A stretch of DNA of 64,000 bases from Asaia lannensis NBRC 102526 (GCF_024054035.1 NZ_JAMXQU010000011.1:1-64000); one strand, 5' to 3'. Shown: positions 8,115 through 17,952, counted from the stretch's first letter. Program-made: numbers and translations. The notes: generated by a model not told the origin, from the letters alone.

Positions 8115-11100
8115 ATGACCATGATTGCTGTTCTCGACAAAACCCCAGGCAATGCTGCGGATCATGACACATTTCTCAGCGCCCTGCGTCAGCAGGGATT
8201 CGAGGGCGAAATCGGCACGTCGCACGATACGCGTCTTGTGCACGCAACCGATAATTCGATCTATCAGCGCCATCCGCAGGCTGTCGTATTTCCCCGGCAT
8301 CGGCAGGATCTGCTGTTGCTGGCCCGTCTGGCTGGCCAACCGGAATGGAAACAGGTTGTTCTGGCTCCGCGCGGCGGCGGCACAGGTACGAACGGCCAGT
8401 CCCTGACCGACGGGATCGTGGTCGATCTGTCCCGGCACATGAATGCCATTCTCGAGATCAACGTCGAGGAGAAATGGGTCAGGGTTCAGCCCGGTGTGGT
8501 CAAGGACCAGCTCAATGCGGCCGTAGCCCCCTATGGTCTGTTCTTTGCCCCCGAGCTGTCGACGTCGAATCGCGCGACCATAGGGGGCATGATCAGCACC
8601 GACGCCAGCGGGCAGGGAAGCTGCACGTATGGCAAGACACGCGATCATGTGCTGGGTGTGTCGGCTGTCCTGTTGGGGGGGGAGGTTCTCGATACCGCAC
8701 CGCTCGATGAAGCGACGCTCTCGGTCCGCAGGCAGGGCGAAACGCGCGTGGCGCGGATTCATGACTGCGTGGCCGACATTCATGATCGTGAGAAAGAAAC
8801 GATCGAACGGGTCTTTCCGCAGCTCAATCGCTGTCTGACAGGCTACGATCTGCGTCATCTACGTGATGAGGACGGCCGTTTCGATCTCACCAGCCTGCTT
8901 TGCGGTTCGGAAGGGACACTCGCGTTTCTGGCTGAGGCAAAACTCAACCTGCTGTCCATTCCGCCTCACAGCATTCTGGTCAATATCCGTTATGACAGCT
9001 TCATGGAGGCGCTACGCGACGCGCGCGCGCTGATCGGCCTTAAGCCGCTATCGATCGAGACCATTGACTCGAAAGTGCTCGGTCTGGCCATGCAGGATTT
9101 TGTCTGGAATTCGGTCGAGAGCTATTTTCCCGAAGACGAGGCCGGCCCCGCGCAGGGGCTGAATCTCGTCGAGTTCGCGGGACATGACGAAGCAGAACTG
9201 CGCCAACGGGTTGAGGCATTTCTCGATCATCTGAGACACGATGGAACGGTTCCGCGTCGCGGGCATACGCTGGCAGAGGGGCGTAAGGCAGTCTCTCAGG
9301 TCTATGCCATGCGCAAGCGTGCTGTGGGGCTGCTGGGCAATGTACAGGGCGAGGCGCGGCCGCAACCCTTCGTCGAGGATACAGCCGTTCCCCCCGAGAA
9401 ACTGGCAGATTTCATTGCCGAATTCCGAGCACTTCTGGACGGGCACGGGCTGGATTACGGCATGTTCGGCCATGTCGATGCCGGTGTCCTGCATGTGCGC
9501 CCGCTGCTGAACATGCGCGATCCTGACGATGCCGCCCTGATCCGGCCCCTGAGCGATGCCGTGCATGCCCTGACACGACGTTATGGCGGTCTGCTCTGGG
9601 GAGAGCACGGTAAAGGGGTGCGCTCTGAATATGTGCCTGACGTGTTCGGGCCGCTTTATCCCTGTCTCGAACAGATCAAGGCGGTATTCGACCCGTACAA
9701 TCAGCTCAACCCCGGCAAGATTGCCGCCCCTTCGGGAGGGGCAGAAGCCCTTCTGCGTGTGGATAATGTGCCCATGCGCGGTGCGCAGGACCGGCAGATA
9801 CCGGATGAGGTCTGGCAGAGCTATGGCGCGGCCCTGCATTGCAACGGCAATGGCGCATGCTTCAACTACGATCAGGAAGATCCTATGTGTCCGTCCTGGA
9901 AAGCGACACGCGACCGCCGCTTTTCGCCCAAAGGGCGCGCGTCGCTCATGCGCGAGTGGCTCAGATTACAGGCCGGAGCAGGGGTGGATACGGCTGCCCT
10001 GGAGGCGAGAGCGCCGAAACCGTTCCATCGTCTTGCAGCGCTGTTCCGCCGGAGACGTACCTCGCCGGGCGATTTCTCGCATCAGCTCTATGACAGCATG
10101 GCCAGTTGTCTTGCGTGCAAATCCTGCACCAGCCAGTGCCCGGTCAAGGTCGATGTGCCCGATTTTCGCTCGCGTTTCCTGAATCTGTATCATCAGCGCT
10201 ACGCCAGACCGCTGCGCGATTATGTGGTGGGGATGATCGAATATACGCTGCCGTTCATGGCACGGTTCGCCCGTCTTTATAATGCGGCCATACGCTTTGC
10301 CCCGGTCGGCTTTCTGGGCAGACAGGTGCTCGGCCTTGTCGATATGCCTGCGCTTTCAACCGAGGGGCTGGCAGAAATCTGCCGTCGGTGGCGTGTCCAG
10401 CCTGCTACGCCGGAGCGTCTGGTTGCACTGACCGAAGCCGAGAAGGCTCGCTCTGTCATTCTCATGCCCGACCTGTTTACCCGGCATTTCGAGACAGCCC
10501 TCGTCGGGGCATTTATCGAACTCGCAGCACGTTGCGGATACACGGTTTATCTTGCTGAAAGCCTGGCCTGCGGTAAGCCCCTTCATGTTCATGGGTTTCT
10601 GGGCCTGTTTGCCAGACAGGCACGACGCAATGCGGCCTGGCTGCGCATGCTGGCTTCTTCGGGTGTGCCGATCGTCGGGCTCGATCCGGCCATGACGCTG
10701 GTCTACCGTCAGGAATATCGCAAGATCATGGGGCTTGAGGTCACGCCCAGCGTGTTATTGCCGCAGGAGTTCCTGCTGCGCGCCTTGCCGGAACTCAAGG
10801 GCGGGATCGGGAACGCGGCTGATCCCGTATCGGGGGCGGTATTCCCGGAGCGTTTACTCCCGGGGTATTTGTTCCTGGGGCATTGTACCGAGAAAACGGC
10901 TCTGACCGGATCGGGTGCGGATTGGCAGACCCTGTTTGCACGTGTCGGCCTTTCCCTTGAGCTGGAAAAAACCGGCTGCTGCGGCATGTCCGGGACGTTC
11001 GGTCATGAGGCGCGCAATGTCGACACGTCTCAGGTGATTTTCGAGCAATCCTGGGGGCCGCATCTGGACCGGCAGAAAAACAGGCGCGTTCTGGCCAGTG

Positions 11101-11210
11101 GTTATTCCTGTCGCAGTCAGGTCAAGCGCTTCCGCGGCGTGACACTCGATCATCCACTCATCGCTTTGCTGGAACGTCTGCGCCAGACGGGCACACAGCT
11201 GCAAGGCTGA
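8115..11210 (+). CDS. ydiJ: FAD-linked / Fe-S dehydrogenase of the YdiJ type (probable D-2-hydroxyglutarate dehydrogenase)
   Basis: A 1031-residue fusion that oxidises a D-2-hydroxy acid and passes electrons on to the respiratory chain. The first about 520 residues are a PCMH-type FAD-binding domain (GGGTGTNGQSL, TYGKTRDHVLGV) plus the FAD-oxidase C-terminal cap (MFGHVDAGVLHVRP). The middle has a ferredoxin-like cysteine cluster (CLACKSCTSQCP, about 662-673). The C-terminal third has CCG-type cysteine domains (GHCTEKT, KTGCCGMSG) as in glycolate oxidase GlcF. Length and order match E. coli YdiJ (1018 residues), shown to be a D-2-hydroxyglutarate dehydrogenase. A glycolate or D-lactate oxidase is the alternative. 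The gene appears to be a single-gene unit. Confidence 0.9.
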   Translation: MTMIAVLDKTPGNAADHDTFLSALRQQGFEGEIGTSHDTRLVHATDNSIYQRHPQAVVFPRHRQDLLLLARLAGQPEWKQVVLAPRGGGTGTNGQSLTDGIVVDLSRHMNAILEINVEEKWVRVQPGVVKDQLNAAVAPYGLFFAPELSTSNRATIGGMISTDASGQGSCTYGKTRDHVLGVSAVLLGGEVLDTAPLDEATLSVRRQGETRVARIHDCVADIHDREKETIERVFPQLNRCLTGYDLRHLRDEDGRFDLTSLLCGSEGTLAFLAEAKLNLLSIPPHSILVNIRYDSFMEALRDARALIGLKPLSIETIDSKVLGLAMQDFVWNSVESYFPEDEAGPAQGLNLVEFAGHDEAELRQRVEAFLDHLRHDGTVPRRGHTLAEGRKAVSQVYAMRKRAVGLLGNVQGEARPQPFVEDTAVPPEKLADFIAEFRALLDGHGLDYGMFGHVDAGVLHVRPLLNMRDPDDAALIRPLSDAVHALTRRYGGLLWGEHGKGVRSEYVPDVFGPLYPCLEQIKAVFDPYNQLNPGKIAAPSGGAEALLRVDNVPMRGAQDRQIPDEVWQSYGAALHCNGNGACFNYDQEDPMCPSWKATRDRRFSPKGRASLMREWLRLQAGAGVDTAALEARAPKPFHRLAALFRRRRTSPGDFSHQLYDSMASCLACKSCTSQCPVKVDVPDFRSRFLNLYHQRYARPLRDYVVGMIEYTLPFMARFARLYNAAIRFAPVGFLGRQVLGLVDMPALSTEGLAEICRRWRVQPATPERLVALTEAEKARSVILMPDLFTRHFETALVGAFIELAARCGYTVYLAESLACGKPLHVHGFLGLFARQARRNAAWLRMLASSGVPIVGLDPAMTLVYRQEYRKIMGLEVTPSVLLPQEFLLRALPELKGGIGNAADPVSGAVFPERLLPGYLFLGHCTEKTALTGSGADWQTLFARVGLSLELEKTGCCGMSGTFGHEARNVDTSQVIFEQSWGPHLDRQKNRRVLASGYSCRSQVKRFRGVTLDHPLIALLERLRQTGTQLQG

Positions 11211-11344
11211 AACACGCGACGGCTGGAAAGTCTGTCGCGCCTTGCCGAACACAGAGGATAATGCCTCTTCAGGGCCGGAAAGACAGTCAGCCACGATATC
11301 CGTCACCGATTGACAGGAGTGCTCCACATTCCTACCAGACAATG

Positions 11345-11367
11345 CAAATGAGAAACGTTCTCATTTG
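11345..11367. promoter_or_regulatory. probable Fur box upstream of siderophore receptor
   Basis: A perfect inverted repeat, caaatgagaa and ttctcatttg separated by acg, lies 30 bp before the receptor ATG. The aatgagaa...ttctcatt core is the form taken by Fur sites in many proteobacteria, and the position in front of an iron-siderophore receptor fits iron repression. Confidence 0.83.
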
Positions 11368-11396
11368 TAACGTAGCTGGTTTTATCGGTAGGTTTG

Positions 11397-13577
11397 ATGT
11401 CTGTTTCACCGCGTCTCCTTTTCTGCCTGTCCGTGCTGGCCGTAAGCGCGTTGCCGCAACCGGGTGCAGCGCAGGAGAAAAATCCGGAGCGTGATGCGGG
11501 TAGGGCGGAGAGGGCGGTGCAGACGAACGCGCCTGCACGTCCCGGCGGCGTTGTGCACGAGACGATCCATGTAACCGCGGCACGGTCAGGTTTTTTGCCC
11601 GCAGCGGCGCTTAGCGCGACCAAGACGGCGACACCTCTCGATCTTACGCCGCAGAATATCACGGTCATTACACAGGAGCGTATGAGCGTGCTCAACGCAC
11701 GCAGTATTTCAGAGGCAGTACGTTATTCGGCCGGTGTCTCCGATTACGGATCGAAGGACGATCCGCGCGGCTATTTCGGGACGATTCGTGGATTTACTCC
11801 CGATATCTATCTCGATGGCACGCGCGCGCCCGATGCCAGCACGTCGCAGAGTTTCAGCATCGAGCCCTGGGGGCTGGAGGAAATGGACGTTCTGCGAGGC
11901 GCATCCTCAGCCCTTTATGGCTCGGGGCAGCTGGGAGGCATTATCAATGCTGTCAGCAAGCGTCCTCATCCGGATCAGGTCGACGAGATCGATTTCCAGA
12001 CCGGTTCGTACGGTCGTGTTCAGGGCGCAATCGATGTTGGCGGTGCGCTCAATGCCCGCAAGACCCTGCTCTGGCGTTTCAACGGGCTGATCCGAAAGTC
12101 GGATACCTATGCGCGCAATATCAAGAACAACGAAATCTACGTGGCGCCCTCGCTGAGCTGGCGGCCTGACGAAAAAACCACACTCACCCTGCTCACCAGT
12201 TTCGAGCAGCTCGATGCAGGGTCGACGGCACAGTTTCTGCCCGCTGTCGGTACCGTTCTGCCATCGCGCTGGGGCCGGATTGCCCGCAATTTCCTGAGCA
12301 GCGATGCGGATTACGACGTCTACTCAAAGCATCAGGTTGCGGTCGGTTATAATGTCGTTCGGCATATTCTGCCCAACTGGACCATCACGCAGAACATGCG
12401 CTACGCGCATCTCGATGTGCTCTATCGTTTCGTGACCACCTCGTCGCTTTCTGCAGATAAGCAGAGCATCAATCGCACTGCGCTCAATCAGCAGGGCAAT
12501 TATAATAACGTCACCCTCGATACACGGTCGGTCGTCACCTTCCATACGGAGGGCATTCATCATGAAATCCTGACCGGCGTGGATTTCCGCAGCGATTTTC
12601 TGGCCAATCGCCGCGGCCAGCGCGCGGCCCCTGCGCTCAATCTCTACAAGCCGGTTTATCGCGCCATCACCTGGCCGGGCTATGGCACGACCACAAGTAC
12701 GAACGAGACCGAAACGGATACCGGTATCTATGCACAGGAGCAGGCCAACTGGCAGCGCTGGTATCTTACCCTGTCAGGCCGTGGCGATTTCACGCAGAGC
12801 ATGACAGTCAATAATCTCAATGGCGGGCGGACACCTCAAAACAACAACGCCTTCACGGGGCGGGTCGGGCTTGTCTATCGGTCTTCCATAGGGCTGAACC
12901 CCTACGTTGCATATGCGACGTCATTCCAGCCTCAGGTCGGCACGACATTTGCGGGCTCGGCCTTTGTGCCGACCACGGGCAGGCAGATCGAGGCCGGTGT
13001 CAAATACAAGCCGGTCAGGTCCTTGCATGGCGTGGACAATTTCATGCTGACCGCCGATTTCTTCAATCTGGTTCAGGATAATGTCCTGACCGCCGATCCG
13101 GCCAATTCGTCTTTCAGTGTGCAGACCGGGCGGCAGAGAACACGTGGCTTCGAGTTCGAGGGTGTGGGGCGTCTGCCCTGCAGGATCGATTTCATCGCAA
13201 GCTTCACCTATCAGGATCCGCGTGTCATGCGTTCGACCGTTGCAGCACAGGTAGGACAGCGCCCTGTGGCCGTTCCATCCCATATGGCCTCGCTGTTCCT
13301 CAAGCGCGATGTGGCTTTTTCAGCATTGTGGCAGGCAGGGCTGGGGGGCGGTGTGCGTTATACGGGCAATACGGCTGGCTCCATCCCCCTGACATTTTCC
13401 GTGCCTTCACAGCTTGTATGGGATCTTCAGGCCCATATCGACCGGGGGCGCTCGCGCATCCAGTTCAATGGAACCAATATTGCCAATCGCAAATATGTGG
13501 CAATGTGCACACGCGACGTGGCCTGTGCCTGGGCACCGGGCCGGGCGGTATTCGTGACCCTTTCCCAGCGCTGGTAA
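11397..13577 (+). CDS. TonB-dependent siderophore receptor
   Basis: An outer-membrane iron-siderophore receptor of 726 residues. A signal peptide (about 1-25, ending GAAAQ-like) is followed by a short periplasmic segment with a TonB-box-like ETIHVTA, a plug domain (about 60-170: VITQERM, IRGF, DVLRGASSALYGSGQLGG, INAVSKRP) and a 22-stranded barrel ending in an aromatic residue (LSQRW). The motif set is that of the ferrichrome/pyoverdine/coprogen receptor group, so a hydroxamate-type ligand is likely but not certain. An ATG at 11397 directly follows an in-frame TTG; I prefer the ATG. A Fur-like operator lies just upstream. No siderophore synthesis or ABC uptake genes adjoin, so it probably takes up foreign siderophores. 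Confidence 0.94.
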   Translation: MSVSPRLLFCLSVLAVSALPQPGAAQEKNPERDAGRAERAVQTNAPARPGGVVHETIHVTAARSGFLPAAALSATKTATPLDLTPQNITVITQERMSVLNARSISEAVRYSAGVSDYGSKDDPRGYFGTIRGFTPDIYLDGTRAPDASTSQSFSIEPWGLEEMDVLRGASSALYGSGQLGGIINAVSKRPHPDQVDEIDFQTGSYGRVQGAIDVGGALNARKTLLWRFNGLIRKSDTYARNIKNNEIYVAPSLSWRPDEKTTLTLLTSFEQLDAGSTAQFLPAVGTVLPSRWGRIARNFLSSDADYDVYSKHQVAVGYNVVRHILPNWTITQNMRYAHLDVLYRFVTTSSLSADKQSINRTALNQQGNYNNVTLDTRSVVTFHTEGIHHEILTGVDFRSDFLANRRGQRAAPALNLYKPVYRAITWPGYGTTTSTNETETDTGIYAQEQANWQRWYLTLSGRGDFTQSMTVNNLNGGRTPQNNNAFTGRVGLVYRSSIGLNPYVAYATSFQPQVGTTFAGSAFVPTTGRQIEAGVKYKPVRSLHGVDNFMLTADFFNLVQDNVLTADPANSSFSVQTGRQRTRGFEFEGVGRLPCRIDFIASFTYQDPRVMRSTVAAQVGQRPVAVPSHMASLFLKRDVAFSALWQAGLGGGVRYTGNTAGSIPLTFSVPSQLVWDLQAHIDRGRSRIQFNGTNIANRKYVAMCTRDVACAWAPGRAVFVTLSQRW

Positions 13578-13611
13578 GATCTGGCGCCGGGAGAATGAAG
13601 GCGGTGATGGC

Positions 13612-15135
13612 TTAACGTCGTGAGAGAAAATCACCGCTGTTCAGACTGCGTTCGATATCCTCAAGCGAGCGGCCTCTGGTTTCGGGAATGTAGCGATGGA
13701 TGAACAGCCAGGCGAGGGTGGTCAGTCCGGCGAAAAGCAGGAACGTGCCTGAGACGCTGATCATCGAGATAATCGAAAGCGTGATCATCGAGATCAGCAG
13801 ATCGAAAGACCAGTGCGAAATGGTGACAAGCCCCATGCCCTTGCCCCGTACCGAGAGCGGAAACACCTCGGCACCGACCAGCCAGAGAGAGGCGTTGATG
13901 CTTCCCAATGTGCACAGCACATAGATCAGCAGGCCAGCCACCGCGAAAATGCGGCCCGCGCCTTCCGGATCGCCGCCGAAAAAGACGATGGCAAGCACGA
14001 TGAGCGCCAGGATCGATCCGGGCAGAACGCGCAGCATGAGCCGACGGCGCCCCCAGTGATCGACTGCCCAGAAACCGAAAACCGTGGCAATGGTAATGGC
14101 CACACCGATGGCCAGTGAGATCAGCAGGGCAGAATTGCGATCGAAGCCCGCTCCCGAAAGAATGGTGGGCGCATAGGTCAGTACGGCATTCGTACCGGTA
14201 ATCTGGCTGAACATGGCCAGGCCCGTTCCGGCGATCAGGGCCGGGCGCAGACGGCGCGAGAAAAGAATGCGCCAGCTTCCTTGTTCCTGAGCGGCATCCT
14301 CGATATCGCGCATCTCGGCTTCGGGGTTCTCATCGGGGCCGCGCAGGCTGCGCAAAATGGCAATGGCCTTGTCTCTCTGGCCCTTCGAGGCCAGGAAACG
14401 CGGACTTTCCGGCAGGAAAGCAAGACCGATGAGCAGCATCATGGCCGGTATGGCACCGATCAGCACCATCATGCGCCAGTCACCGCCACGGCCGAGCAGA
14501 CGTATCAGCAGGGCGCTGTCACTCAGCCACCAGCCGATCAGCGATGAAATCAGTACGCCGCCCACGATGGCCAGCTGAAACAGCAGAACCAGACGCCCGC
14601 GTCGTGCAGCCGGTGCAAGTTCGGCGATATAGACAGGAACGATCTGGCTGGCAGCGCCCACGGCAAGGCCGAGCAGAACGCGCATCAGCGTCAGTTCGGT
14701 GGGGGACATGGCCATGGCCGACCCGACGGAGCCGAGCAGGAACAACGCGCCCGAAAGCCCGACGAGCAAGCGCCTGCCCCAGCGATCGGAGAGGGGGCCG
14801 GCCCCCATGCAGCCCAGAAGGGCACCCGCCACCATACCGGCGGCAATGGCCTGCTTGCCGAACGTATCGAGTGGGAAACTGTCGCCGAGCGTCAGAAGCG
14901 CCGCCGAGATGATGCCCTGATCGTAGCCGAACAGGATACCGGCAAGACCTGCCACACAGGAGGCGATGAAGACACGCCGATGTCCGGAAGAGGTGTTGCC
15001 AGACCTCGTGTTGCCAAAGGACGCGTTATCGAACGACGGGCTGTCTGCCGGCGCAACGTTCGGGGATATATCGACAGTGGGCGCACCGGATGCTGCAATG
15101 GCGCCGGTAGCCCGGGAAGGAATGGCCGAACTCAT
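13612..15135 (-). CDS. MFS sugar porter (GalP/AraE/XylE group)
   Basis: 507 residues, 12 membrane segments. Sugar-porter signatures are present: GYDQGIISAAL in helix 1, DRWGRRLL between helices 2 and 3, PESPRFLASKG after helix 6, DHWGRRRLML between helices 8 and 9, and PETRGRSLEDIE after helix 12. It should be a proton-coupled importer of a hexose, pentose or polyol. The first about 50 residues are an unusual low-complexity tail rich in Ser, Asn and Gly (repeated GNT/SG pattern) before the first helix. The start has a good ribosome site (GGGAG). The gene is convergent with the receptor gene and has a 224-bp upstream region containing a long palindrome. A related porter lies at 62.4-63.9 kb. 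Confidence 0.93.
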   Translation of the reverse strand: MSSAIPSRATGAIAASGAPTVDISPNVAPADSPSFDNASFGNTRSGNTSSGHRRVFIASCVAGLAGILFGYDQGIISAALLTLGDSFPLDTFGKQAIAAGMVAGALLGCMGAGPLSDRWGRRLLVGLSGALFLLGSVGSAMAMSPTELTLMRVLLGLAVGAASQIVPVYIAELAPAARRGRLVLLFQLAIVGGVLISSLIGWWLSDSALLIRLLGRGGDWRMMVLIGAIPAMMLLIGLAFLPESPRFLASKGQRDKAIAILRSLRGPDENPEAEMRDIEDAAQEQGSWRILFSRRLRPALIAGTGLAMFSQITGTNAVLTYAPTILSGAGFDRNSALLISLAIGVAITIATVFGFWAVDHWGRRRLMLRVLPGSILALIVLAIVFFGGDPEGAGRIFAVAGLLIYVLCTLGSINASLWLVGAEVFPLSVRGKGMGLVTISHWSFDLLISMITLSIISMISVSGTFLLFAGLTTLAWLFIHRYIPETRGRSLEDIERSLNSGDFLSRR

Positions 15136-15285
15136 GATCTCTCCCGGATCCTGGATCGACAGTTCGATCCGCTGTCACGAGATGAGACCGCGTGCTTTCT
15201 TTTCGAAACTCAATATTTTGTTACGAAAGTGCGTGCTTGCACTGCCCTGTCCTTTTTATCGATGAAACAAAGCGAAAGCCGTTAT

Positions 15286-15321
15286 GGGAGAATAATAACA
15301 AATACGTGTTATCATTCTCCC
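15286..15321 (-). repeat. 15-bp inverted repeat between hrpB and sugar-porter gene
   Basis: Arms 15286-15300 and 15307-15321 (each starting or ending with GGGAGAAT / ATTCTCCC) are separated by six bases; the single mismatch becomes a G-U pair in minus-strand RNA. It sits 39 bp past the hrpB stop and 150 bp before the porter start. There is no T run, so it is either a hairpin protecting or ending the hrpB transcript or an operator for the porter promoter. Confidence 0.7.
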
Positions 15322-15359
15322 GGTCTGTGTGATTCCGTGTCAGGGTGCGAGTCGCTCCA

Positions 15360-17888
15360 TCAGTCGTCCCGTCTGCGTCGCGGGGGGGGGGGGCTGGCAT
15401 CGGCCGGGTTTTCCGGCCAGTCGTGCCTGGGGTAACGACCGCGCATGTCCCGGCGCATATCTGCCCAGCCCGTCGTCCAGAAAGCGGCAATATCGGCCGT
15501 AATGGCCTGCGGGCGTCCGGCAGGAGAGAGCAGGGCGAATTGCAGTCTGACGCGCCCGTTGGCGATTTTTGGTGTTTCCTTCAGACCATAGAAAGCCTGC
15601 GCCCTGGCTGAGACGGTCGGTGTGGCCTCGCGGTAATCGATAGACGGGTTTGCGCCCGGCAGCGTCAGGCTTGTAGGCAGATCCTGATCGAGACGCCTGA
15701 GCTGCGCATAATCGAGGCGCTGGCGCAGGATCGAAAGCAGATCGAGTGACTGGATCTGGCTCAGCTTTGTCATGCCATCCATATAAGGCAGCAGCCATTC
15801 CTCGAGCGTAGCGGCCAGAGTCTCGTCGTCCATGGCCGGAAGCGCCGCATCGAGATGGTCGCGCGCCAGAGCCAGACGGGCACGGAACTGCTCGCAGGCC
15901 TCCGACCAGTTCAGGCTTCCCGACAGATCGGCCCTCAGGCGTGAAAGCAGGAGGGCCTGGATTTCTTCCGGTCTGGCAGGGGCGGAGCGATCGCGCAGGA
16001 CCAGCGCCCCGAGACGGAGCCGCCTTCGGGCAATGACGTTGCCTGTGGCTGTGTCGAGCGCTGTCTCCACCTGTTCTTCAGTGCGCGCCATGAGGGTTTC
16101 CGGCAGGGATTCGAGGTCCAGCGGAGCGGCGAGACAGATTTCGGTTGCGGTACGCACATGAAGGGCTGGAGCCACGATCAGGGTCTCGCGTGACAGGGGA
16201 TCGATGGCGCTCAGACGCGCAGAACCGCCACCGGACAGGCGATATCGCCCTTTTTCACCGGCTGCCATGGCCACACGGTCGGGAAAACCGGCAGCCAGAA
16301 GGGATGCCGCACAATGCGGATCGGGGGCAAGGCGCTGGTTCAGCCCGAGGCGCTTCTGGTAGCGCTGGGCCGATTGCCTGATACGGGCCAGACTGGCCCT
16401 GTCGGCATGGGGATGATGGTCAGCCCCTTCGATCAGGGCAAGACGCGACTGGATATCGGCAGGAACCGATGGGCTGCGCTGGCCCGGTACGATGCGAGGG
16501 CGCAGCGGGTCACGTTCTTCCAGCAGGGCGGCGAGGGCGGCCGCCGTGGCTTTTTCCGGTGGGGTGCGCGCGGCGCACATCATGGCGGCAAGGCGTGGCT
16601 GGGCGCCAAGGCGGGCCATGGCGCTTCCGAGCGGGGTGATTCCCGATTGCGCGTCGAGCGCGCCAAGACCCTGCAACAGGGCGTTGGCAGCCTGAACCGC
16701 GCCCGAAGGGGCGGGATCGAGGAGCGGAACCTCCTGTGGTGGCGTTCCCATGACCTCATGCCACGCAGCCATATCGAGACAATGGCCGGTGAGGTCGCTT
16801 GTCAGGATCTCGGGCAGATCATGGGCGATCAGGGCGCGCCCTGTGGCTTCGGTCCACAGGCGTACTGCAATGCCGGGGGCTTCTCGCCCTGCACGGCCTG
16901 CACGCTGCGTGGCCGTGGCGCGCGAGATACGCAGGGTTTCGAGTCGCGACAGTCCCGATCCGGCATCGAGTCGCGGTGCGCGTGCGAAACCGCCATCGAC
17001 CACGATACGAACGCCCGGCACGGTGAGCGAGGTCTCGGCAATTGAAGTGGAGAGAACGACCTTGCGCCGGTCTGCCGGTTTGAGGGCAAGATCCTGCTCG
17101 CGCGTGTCGAGTTCGCCATAAAGAGGCAGGATAAGGGCCGGCGCATCGGCAAGGGCGGCGGCGCATCGTCTGATCTCGCCCACGCCGGGCAGAAACGCCA
17201 GAATATCGCCCTCTTCTTCGGCCAGCAGGGCTTTGATTGTGCGGGCCATGACATCGGGCAATTCGCGCTGGGCAGCAAGGTCGCGTCTGGCATGACGGAT
17301 CTCCAGCGGAAAGGCACGCCCCTCGCTCTCGACCAGAACGCCATCGAGCAGGGTGGTGAAGGCACGCCCGTCCGTTGTGGCAGACATGGCGACCAGTCGT
17401 AACTCGGGGCGCATGGTGCGTTGCAGGTCGAGCGCAAATCCCAATGCCGTATCGAGATCGAGCGAGCGTTCATGGACTTCGTCGAACAGAATGGCCGAAA
17501 CGCCCTCAAGGAGCGGATCGGTCAGCAGGCGTCGCAGCAGAAGACCTTCTGTCACCACCTCGATACGCGTGGCGGCACTGACGGCTGAATCGGTTCGTGT
17601 GCGATACCCTACGGTCTGGCCGGTTGCCTCGCCCAGCAGGGCAGCCATGCGATGAGCCGCGCCGCGCACGGCCACGCGGCGCGGCTCGACCACAAGCAGC
17701 CGTCCGTCTCCGCGCCAGGGGGCTTGTAAAAGATGAAGCGGCACCAAAGTCGTCTTGCCTGCGCCCGGTGGCGCTACCAGCACGGCATTGCGTCCGGCCG
17801 CAAGCACGTCCTGCAGATCGGGCAGTGCCGCAGAGACAGGAAGAACGGGAAGCGAAATGAGATTGGCGGGCAATATGGGACCGGTCAT
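15360..17888 (-). CDS. hrpB: ATP-dependent helicase HrpB
   Basis: A DEAH-type superfamily 2 RNA-helicase-like protein, 842 residues from the ATG at 17888. Visible motifs: Walker A APPGAGKTT (39-47), DEVH in FDEVHERSLD, SAT in AMSATTDG, and motif VI QRAGRAGR. HrpB-specific C-terminal domains follow (conserved RLARIRQ-type and WPENPADA segments). Its role in bacteria is poorly defined. The reading frame is open for 80 codons upstream of 17888, but that part is antisense to dsbD and not HrpB-like. The gene is divergent from dsbD with almost no spacing. The extreme C-terminus is encoded by a 12-C tract and may vary in frame. Confidence 0.92.
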   Translation of the reverse strand: MTGPILPANLISLPVLPVSAALPDLQDVLAAGRNAVLVAPPGAGKTTLVPLHLLQAPWRGDGRLLVVEPRRVAVRGAAHRMAALLGEATGQTVGYRTRTDSAVSAATRIEVVTEGLLLRRLLTDPLLEGVSAILFDEVHERSLDLDTALGFALDLQRTMRPELRLVAMSATTDGRAFTTLLDGVLVESEGRAFPLEIRHARRDLAAQRELPDVMARTIKALLAEEEGDILAFLPGVGEIRRCAAALADAPALILPLYGELDTREQDLALKPADRRKVVLSTSIAETSLTVPGVRIVVDGGFARAPRLDAGSGLSRLETLRISRATATQRAGRAGREAPGIAVRLWTEATGRALIAHDLPEILTSDLTGHCLDMAAWHEVMGTPPQEVPLLDPAPSGAVQAANALLQGLGALDAQSGITPLGSAMARLGAQPRLAAMMCAARTPPEKATAAALAALLEERDPLRPRIVPGQRSPSVPADIQSRLALIEGADHHPHADRASLARIRQSAQRYQKRLGLNQRLAPDPHCAASLLAAGFPDRVAMAAGEKGRYRLSGGGSARLSAIDPLSRETLIVAPALHVRTATEICLAAPLDLESLPETLMARTEEQVETALDTATGNVIARRRLRLGALVLRDRSAPARPEEIQALLLSRLRADLSGSLNWSEACEQFRARLALARDHLDAALPAMDDETLAATLEEWLLPYMDGMTKLSQIQSLDLLSILRQRLDYAQLRRLDQDLPTSLTLPGANPSIDYREATPTVSARAQAFYGLKETPKIANGRVRLQFALLSPAGRPQAITADIAAFWTTGWADMRRDMRGRYPRHDWPENPADASPPPPRRRRDD
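15382..15393. repeat. homopolymer of 12 G (C on the coding strand) in the hrpB 3' end
   Basis: Twelve consecutive G on the plus strand encode the Pro-Pro-Pro-Pro near the HrpB C-terminus. It is by far the longest single-base run I saw in the window and lies 22 bp inside the gene end, where slippage would change only the last residues. Confidence 0.9.
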
Positions 17889-17952
17889 AATGACCTCTAT
17901 GGCGCGTCCGCAGGGCGGTCGGCAATTCTCTTCCCTCATTGCGATTGGTCTC

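Noticed and set aside
8675-8682. Run of eight G inside the ydiJ-like gene
   Set aside because: The protein is continuous and family-like on both sides, and runs of this length are expected at this GC content.
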